64,000 bases of DNA, taken from NCBI GenBank assembly GCA_016187945.1, contig JACPIT010000004.1, positions 242,854 to 306,853 of the forward strand, given 5' to 3'. Origin of the DNA: Opitutia bacterium. Lineage in GTDB: Bacteria; Verrucomicrobiota; Verrucomicrobiia; Opitutales; Opitutaceae. This document shows positions 8,267 to 17,526 of the stretch, piece by piece. The first letter of the stretch is position 1. Each line of letters opens with the position of its first letter. The position numbers and the translations under genes were made by a program. A model generated the notes under the pieces. It saw only the letters and a list, made by a program, of their open reading frames with translations, had not been told where the DNA came from and ran no database searches.

Positions 8267-8434
8267 CCAAGGAGGTCCGAAAGAGTTCTTGGGGAACGGC
8301 TGTGCGTCTGGACCGGCGGGACAGAGGAGCCCGGCGAAGACACCTTCGCGGCGCGCCCAGCAGTCGCGCCCTACCGATCGCGCCGACCGCGCCGCTTCTT
8401 CACGTGATCGTCGATGATCGGGGCGCGGAGCGTT

Positions 8435-8782
8435 TCACTCCACCGTCGCCCCGATCGCGATCGTTTCCTCGCGGTGTTCCTCGGCGTGCTCCTCTTCGAC
8501 TTCGCGGAAACGCTCGGCGTTGAAACCCAGTTCGGCGCGGTTGCCGTTGAACGGGTCGAGCGGGTTCACGAGTTCGTGCAGGAGGATGCGCACCGTGACG
8601 CTCTCTTCCGACGCGCCATTCGGCACGATCTTGCCGTCCTTCACGATGGCGAGCTTCTCGCGGCCGAGCGACACCTCGCGCACCGTGTAGGTCGCGCCCT
8701 TCACGGGCAGCGCCAGGTAGAACTCCCGGATCGCGGCAGGGAAAACATCGTCCACGCAGACTACTTTCGCACCAACTTTCAT
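8435..8782 (-). CDS. Hypothetical 115-residue cytoplasmic protein
   Basis: I chose ATG 8782 (MKVGAKVVCVDDVFP) rather than the track start at 8923, whose extra residues overlap the divergent gene. The N-terminal half (KVGxKVVCVDD…LPVKGATYTVREV) resembles short beta-barrel-type proteins common in phage and Verrucomicrobia annotation. The C-terminus is acidic (EVEEEHAEEHREE). No catalytic motif is visible; function unknown. Confidence 0.7.
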   Translation of the reverse strand: MKVGAKVVCVDDVFPAAIREFYLALPVKGATYTVREVSLGREKLAIVKDGKIVPNGASEESVTVRILLHELVNPLDPFNGNRAELGFNAERFREVEEEHAEEHREETIAIGATVE

Positions 8783-8825
8783 CGCCCCCACGGGACACAC
8801 TCGCCGGCAAAGTGCAACTCCAACG

Positions 8826-9617
8826 GTGCCCGCGCGTGGACCATCGGCGTCCGCCGCCACTTGTTGTCTCGCTTTCGCCGTTCGGGGCGCGACGCTGCTC
8901 GTTCCGTTGCCCCCTCCTCCCACCGATTCGCTGCCGGACGATCCCTACGAACGCACGCTGACCCAGATGCAAAAACGGCTGCAACGAGTCCGCTCGCTCC
9001 GGCAGATGTTCGCCGCGCTACGTTGGGGCCTCGACGAACTCGATCGCACGCTCGCCGACACGCCCGCGGGCGTGCGGAAGAAAGTCGCCTGCCGCTCCGG
9101 TTGCGATTTCTGCTGCTACGTGCCGGTCGATGTGCAGGCGCATGAAGTGTTTTTCGCCGCCGAACACATCCAACTCCATTCTTCGCCCGAGGCGCTCGAA
9201 GGGATCGTCGCGCGACTCGCCGCCCATCGCGTGCGCGTCGCCGCCTATCGCGCCGGCGAGCGCGACCACAGCCGAAATCCGTGCGCACTGCTCGCCGCCG
9301 GCGCTTGTTCGATCTACGACGCCCGCCCGCAGCCCTGTCGCGCGCATCACGCAAGCGACGCCGCCGTGTGCCGCGCCCATCGCGACGACCCGACGATCGA
9401 CATCGGCGCGGTCTATATCCCCGCGCTGCGCGCGCGCATGTTCGCCGTGATGCTCAGCGTCGACGCCGCACTGGAAACCGCCGGCTACGACGACCGCGCC
9501 TACGACTTCGGCTCCGCGTTGCACGAAGCGCTCACCAACAGCCTCAGCCTCGACACCTGGATGCGCCACCAACCGGCTTTCCCCGACTCGTGCCTGGCCG
9601 ACGCCAGCGATGCCTGA
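8826..9617 (+). CDS. YkgJ-type cysteine-cluster protein
   Basis: The centre carries the family signature CRSGCDFCCYVPVD followed by CALLAAGACSIYDARPQPCRAHH, the CxxxCxxCC…C…C-IYxxRPxxCR pattern of putative zinc/iron-chelating YkgJ-family proteins. The family's biochemical role is not established. The track start is a GTG at 8826; the first 30 or so residues are low-complexity, and ATG 8967 (MQKRLQRV) or a TTG near 8896 are credible alternatives. It is divergent from the 8782 gene, with about 45 bp between them if 8826 is right. Confidence 0.8.
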   Translation: MPARGPSASAATCCLAFAVRGATLLVPLPPPPTDSLPDDPYERTLTQMQKRLQRVRSLRQMFAALRWGLDELDRTLADTPAGVRKKVACRSGCDFCCYVPVDVQAHEVFFAAEHIQLHSSPEALEGIVARLAAHRVRVAAYRAGERDHSRNPCALLAAGACSIYDARPQPCRAHHASDAAVCRAHRDDPTIDIGAVYIPALRARMFAVMLSVDAALETAGYDDRAYDFGSALHEALTNSLSLDTWMRHQPAFPDSCLADASDA

Positions 9618-9711
9618 GCCCACGCCGGCACGAGCGAGCAACCTGCGATTGCACCGCGCCACGCGCTTCATTTTTCGTGTCTTCGCCGCATTTCGTGATG
9701 AAATCCCGGCC

Positions 9712-10230
9712 ATGTCGCGCTGGCTTTTGCCCCTGCTTCTGCTCCTGAGCGCCTGCTCGAAACCCGATCTGCCGAACACCGTCGTTCGAGCCGGCTCGGA
9801 GGAAGAACTCACCGCCTTCCGCGCCGAACTCGTCGACCGCTTCGGCCTCGATCCGCTCGCCGCCTACGACGTCGCCATCCAGGAACTTCAACTCGCCGGC
9901 ATGGACCGCGGCGTCGCCTCCGCCGCCGATCGCGCCGCCGCGATGCACGCGCAGGTGAACGGCCAAACGGTGCGCGCCGTGGAGATTCTCGGCTGGCAAG
10001 CGCGCCGCGCGCGGCTGCAAGGCGAGATCGCGGAATTCGCCGCGCTGCTCGAACACGACCTCGCCCTCCGCGAAAAGACCGCCGCCACCGGCGCGCCGCA
10101 AGCCGTCACGCACCGCATCGAGAACGAGCAGGACATCCTCGCCAAACTCCACCGCCTCCGCACCGAAGCCGACGCGAAGCTCGCCGCGTGGGGCGAGCCG
10201 GCAACGAGCGACGCGAACGCGAAGCCGTAG
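9712..10230 (+). CDS. Predicted lipoprotein of 172 residues
   Basis: The start ATG 9712 gives MSRWLLPLLLLLSACSK, a lipoprotein signal peptide with lipobox LSAC. The mature part is alpha-helical and Ala/Arg/Glu-rich, with coiled-coil character (QARRARLQGEIAEFAALLEHDLALREK). No domain recognised. It begins about 95 bp after the YkgJ-like gene on the same strand; the track's upstream start at 9610 would overlap that gene and lose the signal peptide. Confidence 0.75.
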   Translation: MSRWLLPLLLLLSACSKPDLPNTVVRAGSEEELTAFRAELVDRFGLDPLAAYDVAIQELQLAGMDRGVASAADRAAAMHAQVNGQTVRAVEILGWQARRARLQGEIAEFAALLEHDLALREKTAATGAPQAVTHRIENEQDILAKLHRLRTEADAKLAAWGEPATSDANAKP

Positions 10231-10393
10231 GGCCGCTCTCGCCCGAGACACCGCGCACGCCGCGATGACCGGCGCACCTCTGCCCCCCCGCCTTCTGTGA
10301 GACCTCTGCGTGCTCGGGTCAATCGAGCCTTCACGACAGGTTCCTGTTGTGCGCTTCTCGCGCTTTTTGCCATCCATCCCATGCCTCATCGCT

Positions 10394-11191
10394 CTACCGC
10401 AGGGCTATCTCCGCAATGAGGTTTCCCGTTCGGAACTCCCCGCACTCCTGCTCGATCCGGCGCACGCGCACTTTGTCGTCCGTCACGTCGACGAGGTTGC
10501 CGCCGAGCGGTCGGAAGAACGAGCCGGTGTTGATCACGGTCGGCCCGCCGTTCGTTCTCCACACGCCGGGGAAATGCACGTGCCCGGTCACGACGACTTG
10601 CGCGGTCGGCCGCTGCGCGCGCGCGAGCGCGCGGGCGCGTTGCGGCAGGTCGCGCCAACAGCGCAGCATCGCGAGCACCTGCGTCGGCGGGAAAAACGTC
10701 CGCCAGAACCACCCAAAATGAGAGAGCCACGTGCGCGTCACGAGGTCCGGCACGTTCGTCTCGGTGCGAGCCACGTGACGCGCGATGCGGAACCGCACGT
10801 CGAGCCGCGAGTAGTCCGCGCGTGGATCGCTCGCGAGTTGCGCGGCGACATAGCGCCGGATTTCCGCGACGTGCCGGCTCCACGGCGTCAAGTCGTCGAA
10901 ACAGACGTCGCCATGCACCACCCACACGCGCCCGTCGGCAGCGAGATATTCGTGCGCATCGCTGATGTCCGGGTCGTGATTGCCGGTGACGAACACCACT
11001 TCCGGCACGCGCGCGCGGAAAAAGTTTTTCAGTTCCTCCACCTGCGCCCGCGAGAGGCCGCGCCGCATTTCGCAGGTGTCGCCGTTGAGCACCAGCGTCC
11101 GCACGCCCGCCAACAACGGTTCGAGCTGCCGCAGCGCGCGCACCTCGGAGCGTGCGTCGTGAAGATGCAGATCGGACAGGATGCGAAGCAT
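10394..11191 (-). CDS. Calcineurin-type metallophosphoesterase (LpxH-like)
   Basis: The 265-residue protein has all five metallophosphoesterase blocks: SDLHLHD (residues 6-12), NGDTCE, GNHDPD, VHGD and GHVHFP. These bind two metal ions. The order and size resemble UDP-2,3-diacylglucosamine pyrophosphohydrolase LpxH and relatives, but the C-terminal half is distinct, so the substrate is open. The start ATG is at 11191, divergent from the HD-domain gene at 11284. Confidence 0.85.
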   Translation of the reverse strand: MLRILSDLHLHDARSEVRALRQLEPLLAGVRTLVLNGDTCEMRRGLSRAQVEELKNFFRARVPEVVFVTGNHDPDISDAHEYLAADGRVWVVHGDVCFDDLTPWSRHVAEIRRYVAAQLASDPRADYSRLDVRFRIARHVARTETNVPDLVTRTWLSHFGWFWRTFFPPTQVLAMLRCWRDLPQRARALARAQRPTAQVVVTGHVHFPGVWRTNGGPTVINTGSFFRPLGGNLVDVTDDKVRVRRIEQECGEFRTGNLIAEIALR

Positions 11192-11283
11192 CCGCCCATC
11201 GAAGCGCGCGCCTCGCCGTCTGCAACTCCGGACGGCCGGATCGCGGGCCGGCCGGAGTTTTGCTTCTGGCGCCGCGACTGGCG

Positions 11284-11853
11284 ATGGAGAAGCTGCTGCG
11301 TATCGCCATGCCGCTCCCCGATCGCCCCGCCGCCACCGCCCTCCTCCACGAACACGTCCGCGATCCCTACCAACGCACGCATGCGCTCATGGTCGCCACC
11401 GCGCTCGAAGGTTACGCCGTCCACCTCAACGAACCCGTGAACCTGTGGTTCGTCACCGGTCTGTTGCACGACCTCGATTTCGAAGCGCATCCGGCCGAGC
11501 ATCCCGGCCCGTCGCTTCAGTGGTTTCGCGAGTGGGGTTACCCTCTCGATCTCGTCCACGCCGTCGAGGCGCACGCGTATGGCTACCACAGTTTCAAGAC
11601 GCTCCCGCAGACGAAGCTCGCCGCCGCGCTCCTCGCCACCGACGAACTCTGCGGCCTCTTCTACGCCTATCGAAAGATGAACCCGATCGCCTACGCCGCG
11701 ATGAAGCCGTCCTCGATCCTGAAGAAGTTCAAGGAGCCCGCCTTCGCTGCGAAGATCGACCGCCGCACTATCGAACTCGGCGTGCAGCACCTCGGCATCG
11801 CGCTTGACGAACACATCGCCAATGTCGGCCGCTTCCTCGCGCCGCTGAACTGA
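11284..11853 (+). CDS. HD-domain hydrolase-like protein
   Basis: ATG 11284 (MEKLLRIAMPLPDRPAA) gives 189 residues. The HD signature is spread as THALMVATAL, then LLHDLDFEAHP (the HD pair), then EAHAYGYH. This is the compact HD layout often annotated 'HDIG domain-containing' or hydrolase. It is likely a metal-dependent phosphohydrolase; the substrate is unknown. The track's 11152 start overlaps the divergent metallophosphoesterase and adds low-complexity sequence. Confidence 0.8.
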   Translation: MEKLLRIAMPLPDRPAATALLHEHVRDPYQRTHALMVATALEGYAVHLNEPVNLWFVTGLLHDLDFEAHPAEHPGPSLQWFREWGYPLDLVHAVEAHAYGYHSFKTLPQTKLAAALLATDELCGLFYAYRKMNPIAYAAMKPSSILKKFKEPAFAAKIDRRTIELGVQHLGIALDEHIANVGRFLAPLN

Positions 11854-11933
11854 GCCCGCGGCGGCGTGCGCGCTCGCGCGAAATGCGGACTTTGCACTTG
11901 GAACTGCGCGCGTCCTCGGGAGAATCCGCCACC

Positions 11934-12689
11934 GTGAACCTACCCCACGCTTACCGGTTCTTCGCCGGCATGTTCGCAATCGCCGCGCTTTCGGCCCACG
12001 CGCAAATCGTCCAAACCAACTTCGGCTCCGAAACGGAGTCCCTTCCCGGCGGTGTGACTCTCTCCACGACCGACCTGCTGCAAACCTCGCTCTCGTCTGC
12101 CAGCCGCACGGGCTCGGCCGGCTCGGGCAACACGTATTTCTATCGCGAAGACAGCGGCTACACCGTCGACATTTCGCGACTCTACGACGGCGACTTCGGC
12201 TCCTTCGGCTCCACCGGTCTCGGCGGCGACGGCCACTACACGGTCATGCCGAACAATGTGACCATCACGTTCACGTTCGATCTCTCGACCAACACCTCCG
12301 GCTACGATCTCTCCGCCATCCGCACGTTCGCGAGCTGGGACGACGGCCGCGACGGCCAGCGATACGAAGTCCAATACTCGACCGCCTCGGCGCCGAGCAC
12401 CTTCACGTCGCTCTACACGATCGCATCCTACAATCCGTCCTTCGTCACCGGCGATCCGGCTAACACCGTCGTGCAACTGACCGCGTCCAGCGGCTCGCTG
12501 GCGACGAATGTCGCGGCGCTCCGCTTCTTCTTCACCGGTTTCGAAAACGGCGGCACGGCCTATCGCGAATTCGACGTGGTCGGCGCCGCGGCCGTGCCGG
12601 AGCCGTCGACTTACGCCGCCCTCGTCGGGCTCGCCGCGCTCGCGCTCGTCGGGTTGCGCCGTCGTCAGCACGCCACGGCGGGCCGCTGA
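11934..12689 (+). CDS. PEP-CTERM sorted extracellular protein
   Basis: The product starts with a signal peptide (YRFFAGMFAIAALSAHAQ) and ends with a classic PEP-CTERM tail: VPEPSTYAALVGLAALALVGLRRRQ, meaning a PEP motif, one transmembrane helix and an Arg cluster. Such proteins are processed by exosortase at the outer face. The middle is Ser/Thr/Gly-rich beta sequence. I chose GTG 11934; ATG 11970 is also possible. No exosortase gene is in the window. Confidence 0.85.
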   Translation: MNLPHAYRFFAGMFAIAALSAHAQIVQTNFGSETESLPGGVTLSTTDLLQTSLSSASRTGSAGSGNTYFYREDSGYTVDISRLYDGDFGSFGSTGLGGDGHYTVMPNNVTITFTFDLSTNTSGYDLSAIRTFASWDDGRDGQRYEVQYSTASAPSTFTSLYTIASYNPSFVTGDPANTVVQLTASSGSLATNVAALRFFFTGFENGGTAYREFDVVGAAAVPEPSTYAALVGLAALALVGLRRRQHATAGR

Positions 12690-12713
12690 GCTCTACTTTC
12701 GCCCCCGCATTTC

Positions 12714-13520
12714 ACGCCGGCGGGCTCCGGAGTAGTGCGGGGCTTCAGCCCGCACCGGTGGACTTTCCGCGCGGGCTGAAAGCACCACGCTACCGCGATC
12801 GTCCGCTCCCGATCGCACCGCTGCCCTTGCCGCCGTCGTCGTTCGCCAGTCTCGCACGCCGAAATTGCAGGAGCGGCTTTATGCCGCGATCCGTTCGGAC
12901 GCGGCGCGCGCTTCGCAGCAATCGCGGCGCAAAGCCGCTCCTACATTTCACACGGGCGGGCTCCAGAGTAGTGCGGTGCTTCAGCCCCCACCGGTGGACT
13001 TTCCGCGCGGGCTGATGCACCACGCTACCGCGATCATCCGCTCCCGATCGCACCGCTGCCCTTGCCGCTGTCGTCGTTCGCCAGTCTCGCACGCCGAAAT
13101 TGTAGGAGCGGCTTTCTGCCGCGATCCGTTCGGACGCGGCGCGCGCTTCGCAGCAATCGCGGTGTAAAGCCGCTCCTACATTTCACGCGGGCGGGCTCCA
13201 GAGTAGTGCGGGGCTTCAGCCCGCACCGGTGGACTTTCCGCGCGGGCTGAAAGCACCGCGCTACCGCGATCGTCCGCTCCCGATCCCACCGCTCTCCTAG
13301 CCGCTGTCGTCGTTCGCCAGTCTCGCACGCCGAAATTGCAGGAGCGGCTTTATGCCGCGATCCGTTCGGACGCGGCGCGCGCTTCGCAGCAATCGCGGCG
13401 TAAAGCCGCTCCTACATTTCACGCGGGCGGGCTCCGGAGTAGTGCGGGGCTTCAGCCCGCACCGGTGGACTTTCCGCGCGGGCTGATGCACCACGCTACC
13501 GCGATCATCCGCTCCCGATG
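12714..13520. repeat. Tandem array of a ~235-bp unit carrying two palindromes
   Basis: The marker agtagtgcgg recurs at 12731, 12967, 13202 and 13438, giving periods of 236, 235 and 236 bp (three full units plus a partial one). Each unit holds palindrome 1 (gtagtgcggggcttcagcccgcac … cgcgggctgaaagcaccacgctac) and palindrome 2, the family-C hairpin (gcaggagcggctttatgccgcga … tcgcggcgtaaagccgctcctac). The units differ by a few point changes. No coding sequence. Confidence 0.9.
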
Positions 13521-13564
13521 CCGCGCTCGCTCGGGACGGGGCTCCGCACTCGGGCGAGTCTCGT

Positions 13565-14116
13565 TCAGTCCTTCTGTAGCGCGCCGATCGCGATCCCCAC
13601 CACGAGCGAGCCGATCGGTTTGCCGTCGGACAACACCGGCACCGCGATCTGGATTTGGTGCGCGCCGGCCGATTGATCGACCTCGATCTTCCCTTGCCAA
13701 AATTCCCCGGCCATCGGCTCGTCGTGCTTCGGCTTGCCCAAGTGCGACCAGTTCGTCGTCTTCGCGAGGAACGCCACCTTGCGCCCCTTAGCGTCCGAGA
13801 CGAACGCCTCGGTCACTTTGTCGGTGCGCGCCTCGCGCAGGAATTTCGCCGCGTCGTTCGCACTGAGCGCGCGCACGAGCGGCGCATGCCCGTCGAGCGA
13901 GGCCCACGCGCCCTGATTCATCGCTTCGATCTCGGGCCCGGGCGAGGCGTTCTGCGCCTGCACGGCATTCACGACCGCGGGATTGGCCGCCCAACCGACC
14001 GCGAGTTCGCGCACCGCATCGACACGCTTTTGGGCTTCGGCGCTCAACCCCTGTCCGAACACGGCCGCCGGCAACAACAATGCCGCGGCGAAGAGAAAAC
14101 CGTGGATCGTTTTCAT
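13565..14116 (-). CDS. Periplasmic Cache/PDC-like single-domain protein
   Basis: ATG 14116 gives MKTIHGFLFAAALLLPAAVFGQ, a clear Sec signal peptide. The 160-residue mature part (…QKRVDAVRELAVGWAANPAVVNAVQAQNA … VTEAFVSDAKGRKVAF … QIQIAVPVLSDGKPIGSLVVGI) follows the order of strands seen in extracellular Cache/PDC sensor domains. There is no membrane anchor or output module. It may bind a small ligand for a partner receptor. Track start 14290 adds shadow sequence. Confidence 0.75.
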   Translation of the reverse strand: MKTIHGFLFAAALLLPAAVFGQGLSAEAQKRVDAVRELAVGWAANPAVVNAVQAQNASPGPEIEAMNQGAWASLDGHAPLVRALSANDAAKFLREARTDKVTEAFVSDAKGRKVAFLAKTTNWSHLGKPKHDEPMAGEFWQGKIEVDQSAGAHQIQIAVPVLSDGKPIGSLVVGIAIGALQKD

Positions 14117-14223
14117 ACTCCCTCTACATCGGCTCAAGCGGCACCGATGCGAGCGATAATTTCGTAACACCGCCGCGCCCGCCTCGCGACGCCCATCCTC
14201 CGCGCGCGCGCGTGCGCCTGCAC

Positions 14224-15711
14224 CTAGCGCGCTGCTTTCGGATCGAGCAACCGCCCGGCCAGGCGCGCGGCGATCAGCATCACGGCGCATGCGCCGCCGA
14301 CGAGCGCGGCGTGCAGCAGCCAGAAATTAGTGCCGGACATCTTTTCGAGCAGGCCGCCGAGCCAGCCCACGAGGCTGTTGCACGCAAAGAGGTGCAGGTA
14401 GTAGACGCCCATGATCGTGCCCGAAATGCTCTTCGGCGCCGCGCGTGCATACATCGCCAGACCGACGGGGAACACGTTCGCGAAGCCGATGCTGTTGAGC
14501 ACCTCGAAGCCGAATACCCAACCGATGCTCGCTTTCTGGCCGTCGCCCGACGACAGCGCCGCTCCGGCCAAACACAGCGCGCCGCACGCGCTGATGCCGA
14601 GGCCGAGCGTGATCTTCACCACTTCGCTCGGCTCGCGATAATGCTTCGCCCACCAGCGCCAAAACGCGACCGCGCCGACGAGCGACGACACGCTCACGAT
14701 CGCATCGAGCGTCACGAGCCACGTGGTCGGCATCGTCCGGCCGAAGAACACGAGGCTCACGTGATCGGGCACCCAGAGCAGGTAGGCATTGAAAATTTGC
14801 TGATTCAGCACCGCGCCGACCGCGAGCACCGGCAGCAGCCCGATCAACACCAGCGTGACGATCCACTCGTCCCGCGAGAGCCCGCGCGCCGGGGGCGCTT
14901 CCGCCGGCCGTGGGTCCGTTGCGCGGCGCGCCACGGCGTTCTCCGGCGGCAGCCACTTGCGTCCGGCGAGGTAGATCGCCAGCCCGATCACCATGCCGAC
15001 GCCCGCCGCGCCGAAGCCGTAGTGCCAGCCCCAGACTTCGCCGAGCGTGCCGGTGACGAGCGGCGCGACAATCACCGCGCCGTTGATGAACAGATAATAG
15101 ATTTGGTAGGCGTCGGCGCGACGCAGATCCTCGGGCTTGTAGAGCGCGCCGACTTGAGTCGCGAGGTTGCCTTTGAAGCACCCGACGCCGAGCAGCAGAC
15201 ACAACAGCGCGAGCAGGAACGTCAGATCGAACGCCATCAAGAAATGCCCCGCGGCCATCAGCAACGCACCGAGCGTCACCGTGCGCGTGCGGCCGAGCCA
15301 GCGATCGGCGATGAAGCCGCCCGCGATCGGCGTCAGGTAAACGAGCCCCGTGTAGAGCCCGAAAATCGCGGAGGCCGTCGCGAGCACGCTCAGCGGCCCG
15401 CCGCCGCCGTAAGTGCGTTCGAGCCACACGCGGAAATCCGCGAAGCCGCCGACGCGCTCGACGTGACCAGGCAGCAGCAGTTGCTTGGTCATGTAGAGCA
15501 CCAGCAGCGTCTGCATGCCATAGTAGGAAAAACGCTCCCACGCTTCCGCGAAGGCGATGTAGCCGAGGCCGCGCGGATGACCGAGGAAGGCGCGGTCGGA
15601 TTCGGGACCGGCACCAGGGGTAAGGTGACTCGAGCTCAAGCCCGCACGCTCTCCGGCACCGTCGCTGGAGGCAAGCCGCCAGACGCACGGGCCGACGAGG
15701 CGGCCCGACAA
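14224..15711 (-). CDS. POT-family proton-coupled peptide transporter
   Basis: About 12 membrane helices are present. Near residue 48 the POT/PTR signature GLGYIAFAEAWERFSYYGMQTLLVLYM contains the ExxERFxYYG motif that couples protons to di/tripeptide uptake. FKGNLATQVGALY matches the second family signature. The annotated start is a TTG. Because homologues begin just before FLGHPRGL, the in-frame TTG near residue 25 (LSSSHLTPGA) is an alternative. Confidence 0.88.
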   Translation of the reverse strand: MSGRLVGPCVWRLASSDGAGERAGLSSSHLTPGAGPESDRAFLGHPRGLGYIAFAEAWERFSYYGMQTLLVLYMTKQLLLPGHVERVGGFADFRVWLERTYGGGGPLSVLATASAIFGLYTGLVYLTPIAGGFIADRWLGRTRTVTLGALLMAAGHFLMAFDLTFLLALLCLLLGVGCFKGNLATQVGALYKPEDLRRADAYQIYYLFINGAVIVAPLVTGTLGEVWGWHYGFGAAGVGMVIGLAIYLAGRKWLPPENAVARRATDPRPAEAPPARGLSRDEWIVTLVLIGLLPVLAVGAVLNQQIFNAYLLWVPDHVSLVFFGRTMPTTWLVTLDAIVSVSSLVGAVAFWRWWAKHYREPSEVVKITLGLGISACGALCLAGAALSSGDGQKASIGWVFGFEVLNSIGFANVFPVGLAMYARAAPKSISGTIMGVYYLHLFACNSLVGWLGGLLEKMSGTNFWLLHAALVGGACAVMLIAARLAGRLLDPKAAR

Positions 15712-15840
15712 TTTCGCTCGCGCGAAACCGCAGAGCCCACGGAAGACATCGCAACCCTTCCGTGCATTCTGCGTCTTCTGTGATCCGCGTCTTGTGGCCC
15801 GCGTTTCCGGGTGTGGCCGAAAGCCGGGTAGAGCGGCGCG

Positions 15841-16290
15841 CTACTCGCCCGAGCGCCGCGGCTCGTTGCTGCTCGCGCCGTGCGCCGAGTCGGTCGACGG
15901 CGCGGAGGCTGGCGGCGGCGCTATGCCCGCCTTTTCCAATTCGCTGCGCAACGCCGGCAGGTAACGCTGCGGCATCGTCTCGAGGTCGAACGTGAAGTCG
16001 ACGTCCCAACCCTCGTCCTCGAGGAACATCAGCAGTTCATCGAGCTCGAGCATGTCCTCGTCGAGGAAATGCTCGTCGATCACCGACTGATTGCCGCGAT
16101 GCGCGACCAGCGCCGGCCAGAAACGGTCGGCTTGCGGATCGGCGCCGTGGAGCGTCACCGGACCGTGCAGTCCGGCGCGCGCGACGCGTTCCGCGAAGTC
16201 GCTGAGCCGCGAGTAGGCGAACGCGAGGTTGGCGAGGCGCGCCTCGCGCAGCAGCGCTTCGCGATGGAGGAGGAGTTGGGAGAAGTTCAT
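15841..16290 (-). CDS. Hypothetical 149-residue acidic protein
   Basis: ATG 16290 (MNFSQLLLHREALLREARLANLAFAYSRL) begins with amphipathic helices. The centre is very acidic (DEHFLDEDMLELDELLMFLEDEGWDVDFTF) and the C-terminus is Ser/Pro-rich and probably disordered. No family recognised and no membrane segment. Track start 16356 adds residues without support. Confidence 0.65.
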   Translation of the reverse strand: MNFSQLLLHREALLREARLANLAFAYSRLSDFAERVARAGLHGPVTLHGADPQADRFWPALVAHRGNQSVIDEHFLDEDMLELDELLMFLEDEGWDVDFTFDLETMPQRYLPALRSELEKAGIAPPPASAPSTDSAHGASSNEPRRSGE

Positions 16291-16688
16291 GACGATTCCG
16301 CGGCACGGGGCCGCGTCCTTTCGGTTGACGGAGGTTGCATTGCCGCACGGCCGCAATCGGGACGCCCCGCGGGCGCCGCGCCTGACTTGCTGTCGCTTCC
16401 TGTCGTTGCCTGACCTGCTAACTCGTAGAAGTCGCTAACGCAGAAATCTGAAACTCGTTGCCTGACTCAAATCACGATCTCGACCGTGCATCTGACCTGA
16501 CATCGAACACCCTCCTGATTCGGCACAATCGCGGATTCCGCAAGTGAAATCTCCCGCGCGCGCCCACATCGCGCGACGCGTCGGCGCTAAGAAAACCTCA
16601 ACTCGTTGGCCCAGGCTCGTCGTTGCCCACGGGCGGCGATCGCCATCGCTCGGAGCCGCGGCCGACGATAGAAACGCGCATTCACCGC
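16291..16688. other. ~400-bp gap, locally AT-richer
   Basis: This holds no convincing frame. Bases 16400-16530 are lower in GC than the surroundings and repeat the word cctgac (ttgcctgac twice, tgacctgacatc). This is likely the regulatory region of the BON gene and of the divergent 16290 gene. No clear -35/-10 pair can be assigned by eye. Confidence 0.45.
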
Positions 16689-17435
16689 ATGCACTTGCTC
16701 CCCGCCGTCCGCCTCATCGTCTTCACGCTGCCATTCCTCGCCGTCGCGGCGCTTCGCGCCGGCATCCTGGAAGATCGCGACATCGAAGACGCGATCGAGC
16801 GATCCTACGTCTTCCGCGAAGTCCTCATCGATCGCAGCATGGTGCAGCTCTACATCCGGCACGGCGCCGTCGAGCTGCGCGGCCAAGTCGCCGACGAGCG
16901 CGAGCGCGATCTCCTCGTCTACATGATCGCCAACCTGCGCTACGTCGAACACGTCGACAACCGTCTCTTCGTCGATTCCGCCGGCCGCCGAGCCTGGCCG
17001 AATTGGCGCGCCGCTCGCATTCGTTCGCACATCCAGACCGAACGGGATTTCGACGCGACCAACGTCCAAATCGCCAGTCGCGACGGCGCCTTGGAACTGA
17101 CCGGCACCGTTCGCACCGACACGCAGCGCCTGGCGGTCGCCGAACGCGTCCGCCTGCTCGACGCCGAGCGCATCCCGCTCAATCGCCTGCAGATCGATCC
17201 CACGCGCGTCAGCGGCCCGGAACTCGACGACGCCTCTGTGGCCGCCATGGTGCGATGCGCGCTCGAAGCGCTTCCCGTTTCCCCCGACCCGACCCGCAAA
17301 ATCTCCAGCCGGCGCGGCGAAATCACGATCACCGGTGCGCCCGTCAGCTCCGCCGATGCCGCCGAGCTGACCCGACATGCCACCGCCGTGCGCGGTGTCA
17401 CGCGCGTCGTCAATCGCCTCGCCACGCGCGAGTAG
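16689..17435 (+). CDS. Exported BON-domain protein (two to three BON repeats)
   Basis: ATG 16689 gives a signal peptide (MHLLPAVRLIVFTLPFLAVAALRAG). Three successive segments have the BON pattern of a short helix then beta strands and Gly: VQLYIRHGAVELRGQVADERERDLL, VQIASRDGALELTGTVRTDTQRLAV, and KISSRRGEITITGAPVSSADAAEL. BON domains bind membranes or lipids in periplasmic stress and secretin-associated proteins. It is a single-gene unit; its exact role is unknown. Confidence 0.82.
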   Translation: MHLLPAVRLIVFTLPFLAVAALRAGILEDRDIEDAIERSYVFREVLIDRSMVQLYIRHGAVELRGQVADERERDLLVYMIANLRYVEHVDNRLFVDSAGRRAWPNWRAARIRSHIQTERDFDATNVQIASRDGALELTGTVRTDTQRLAVAERVRLLDAERIPLNRLQIDPTRVSGPELDDASVAAMVRCALEALPVSPDPTRKISSRRGEITITGAPVSSADAAELTRHATAVRGVTRVVNRLATRE

Positions 17436-17526
17436 AATCGCCGCGTCGGACCGGAGCGCCCCGCGGGAATTCCTCGCCCGTTTTTCTGCCGCGGCCTCGC
17501 GGCGAACTGCGCTCACCTTGGCGGGC

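Noticed and set aside
12714-13520. CRISPR-like array
   Set aside because: The unit is 235 bp and the units are nearly identical throughout; no short repeats with unique spacers and no cas genes.
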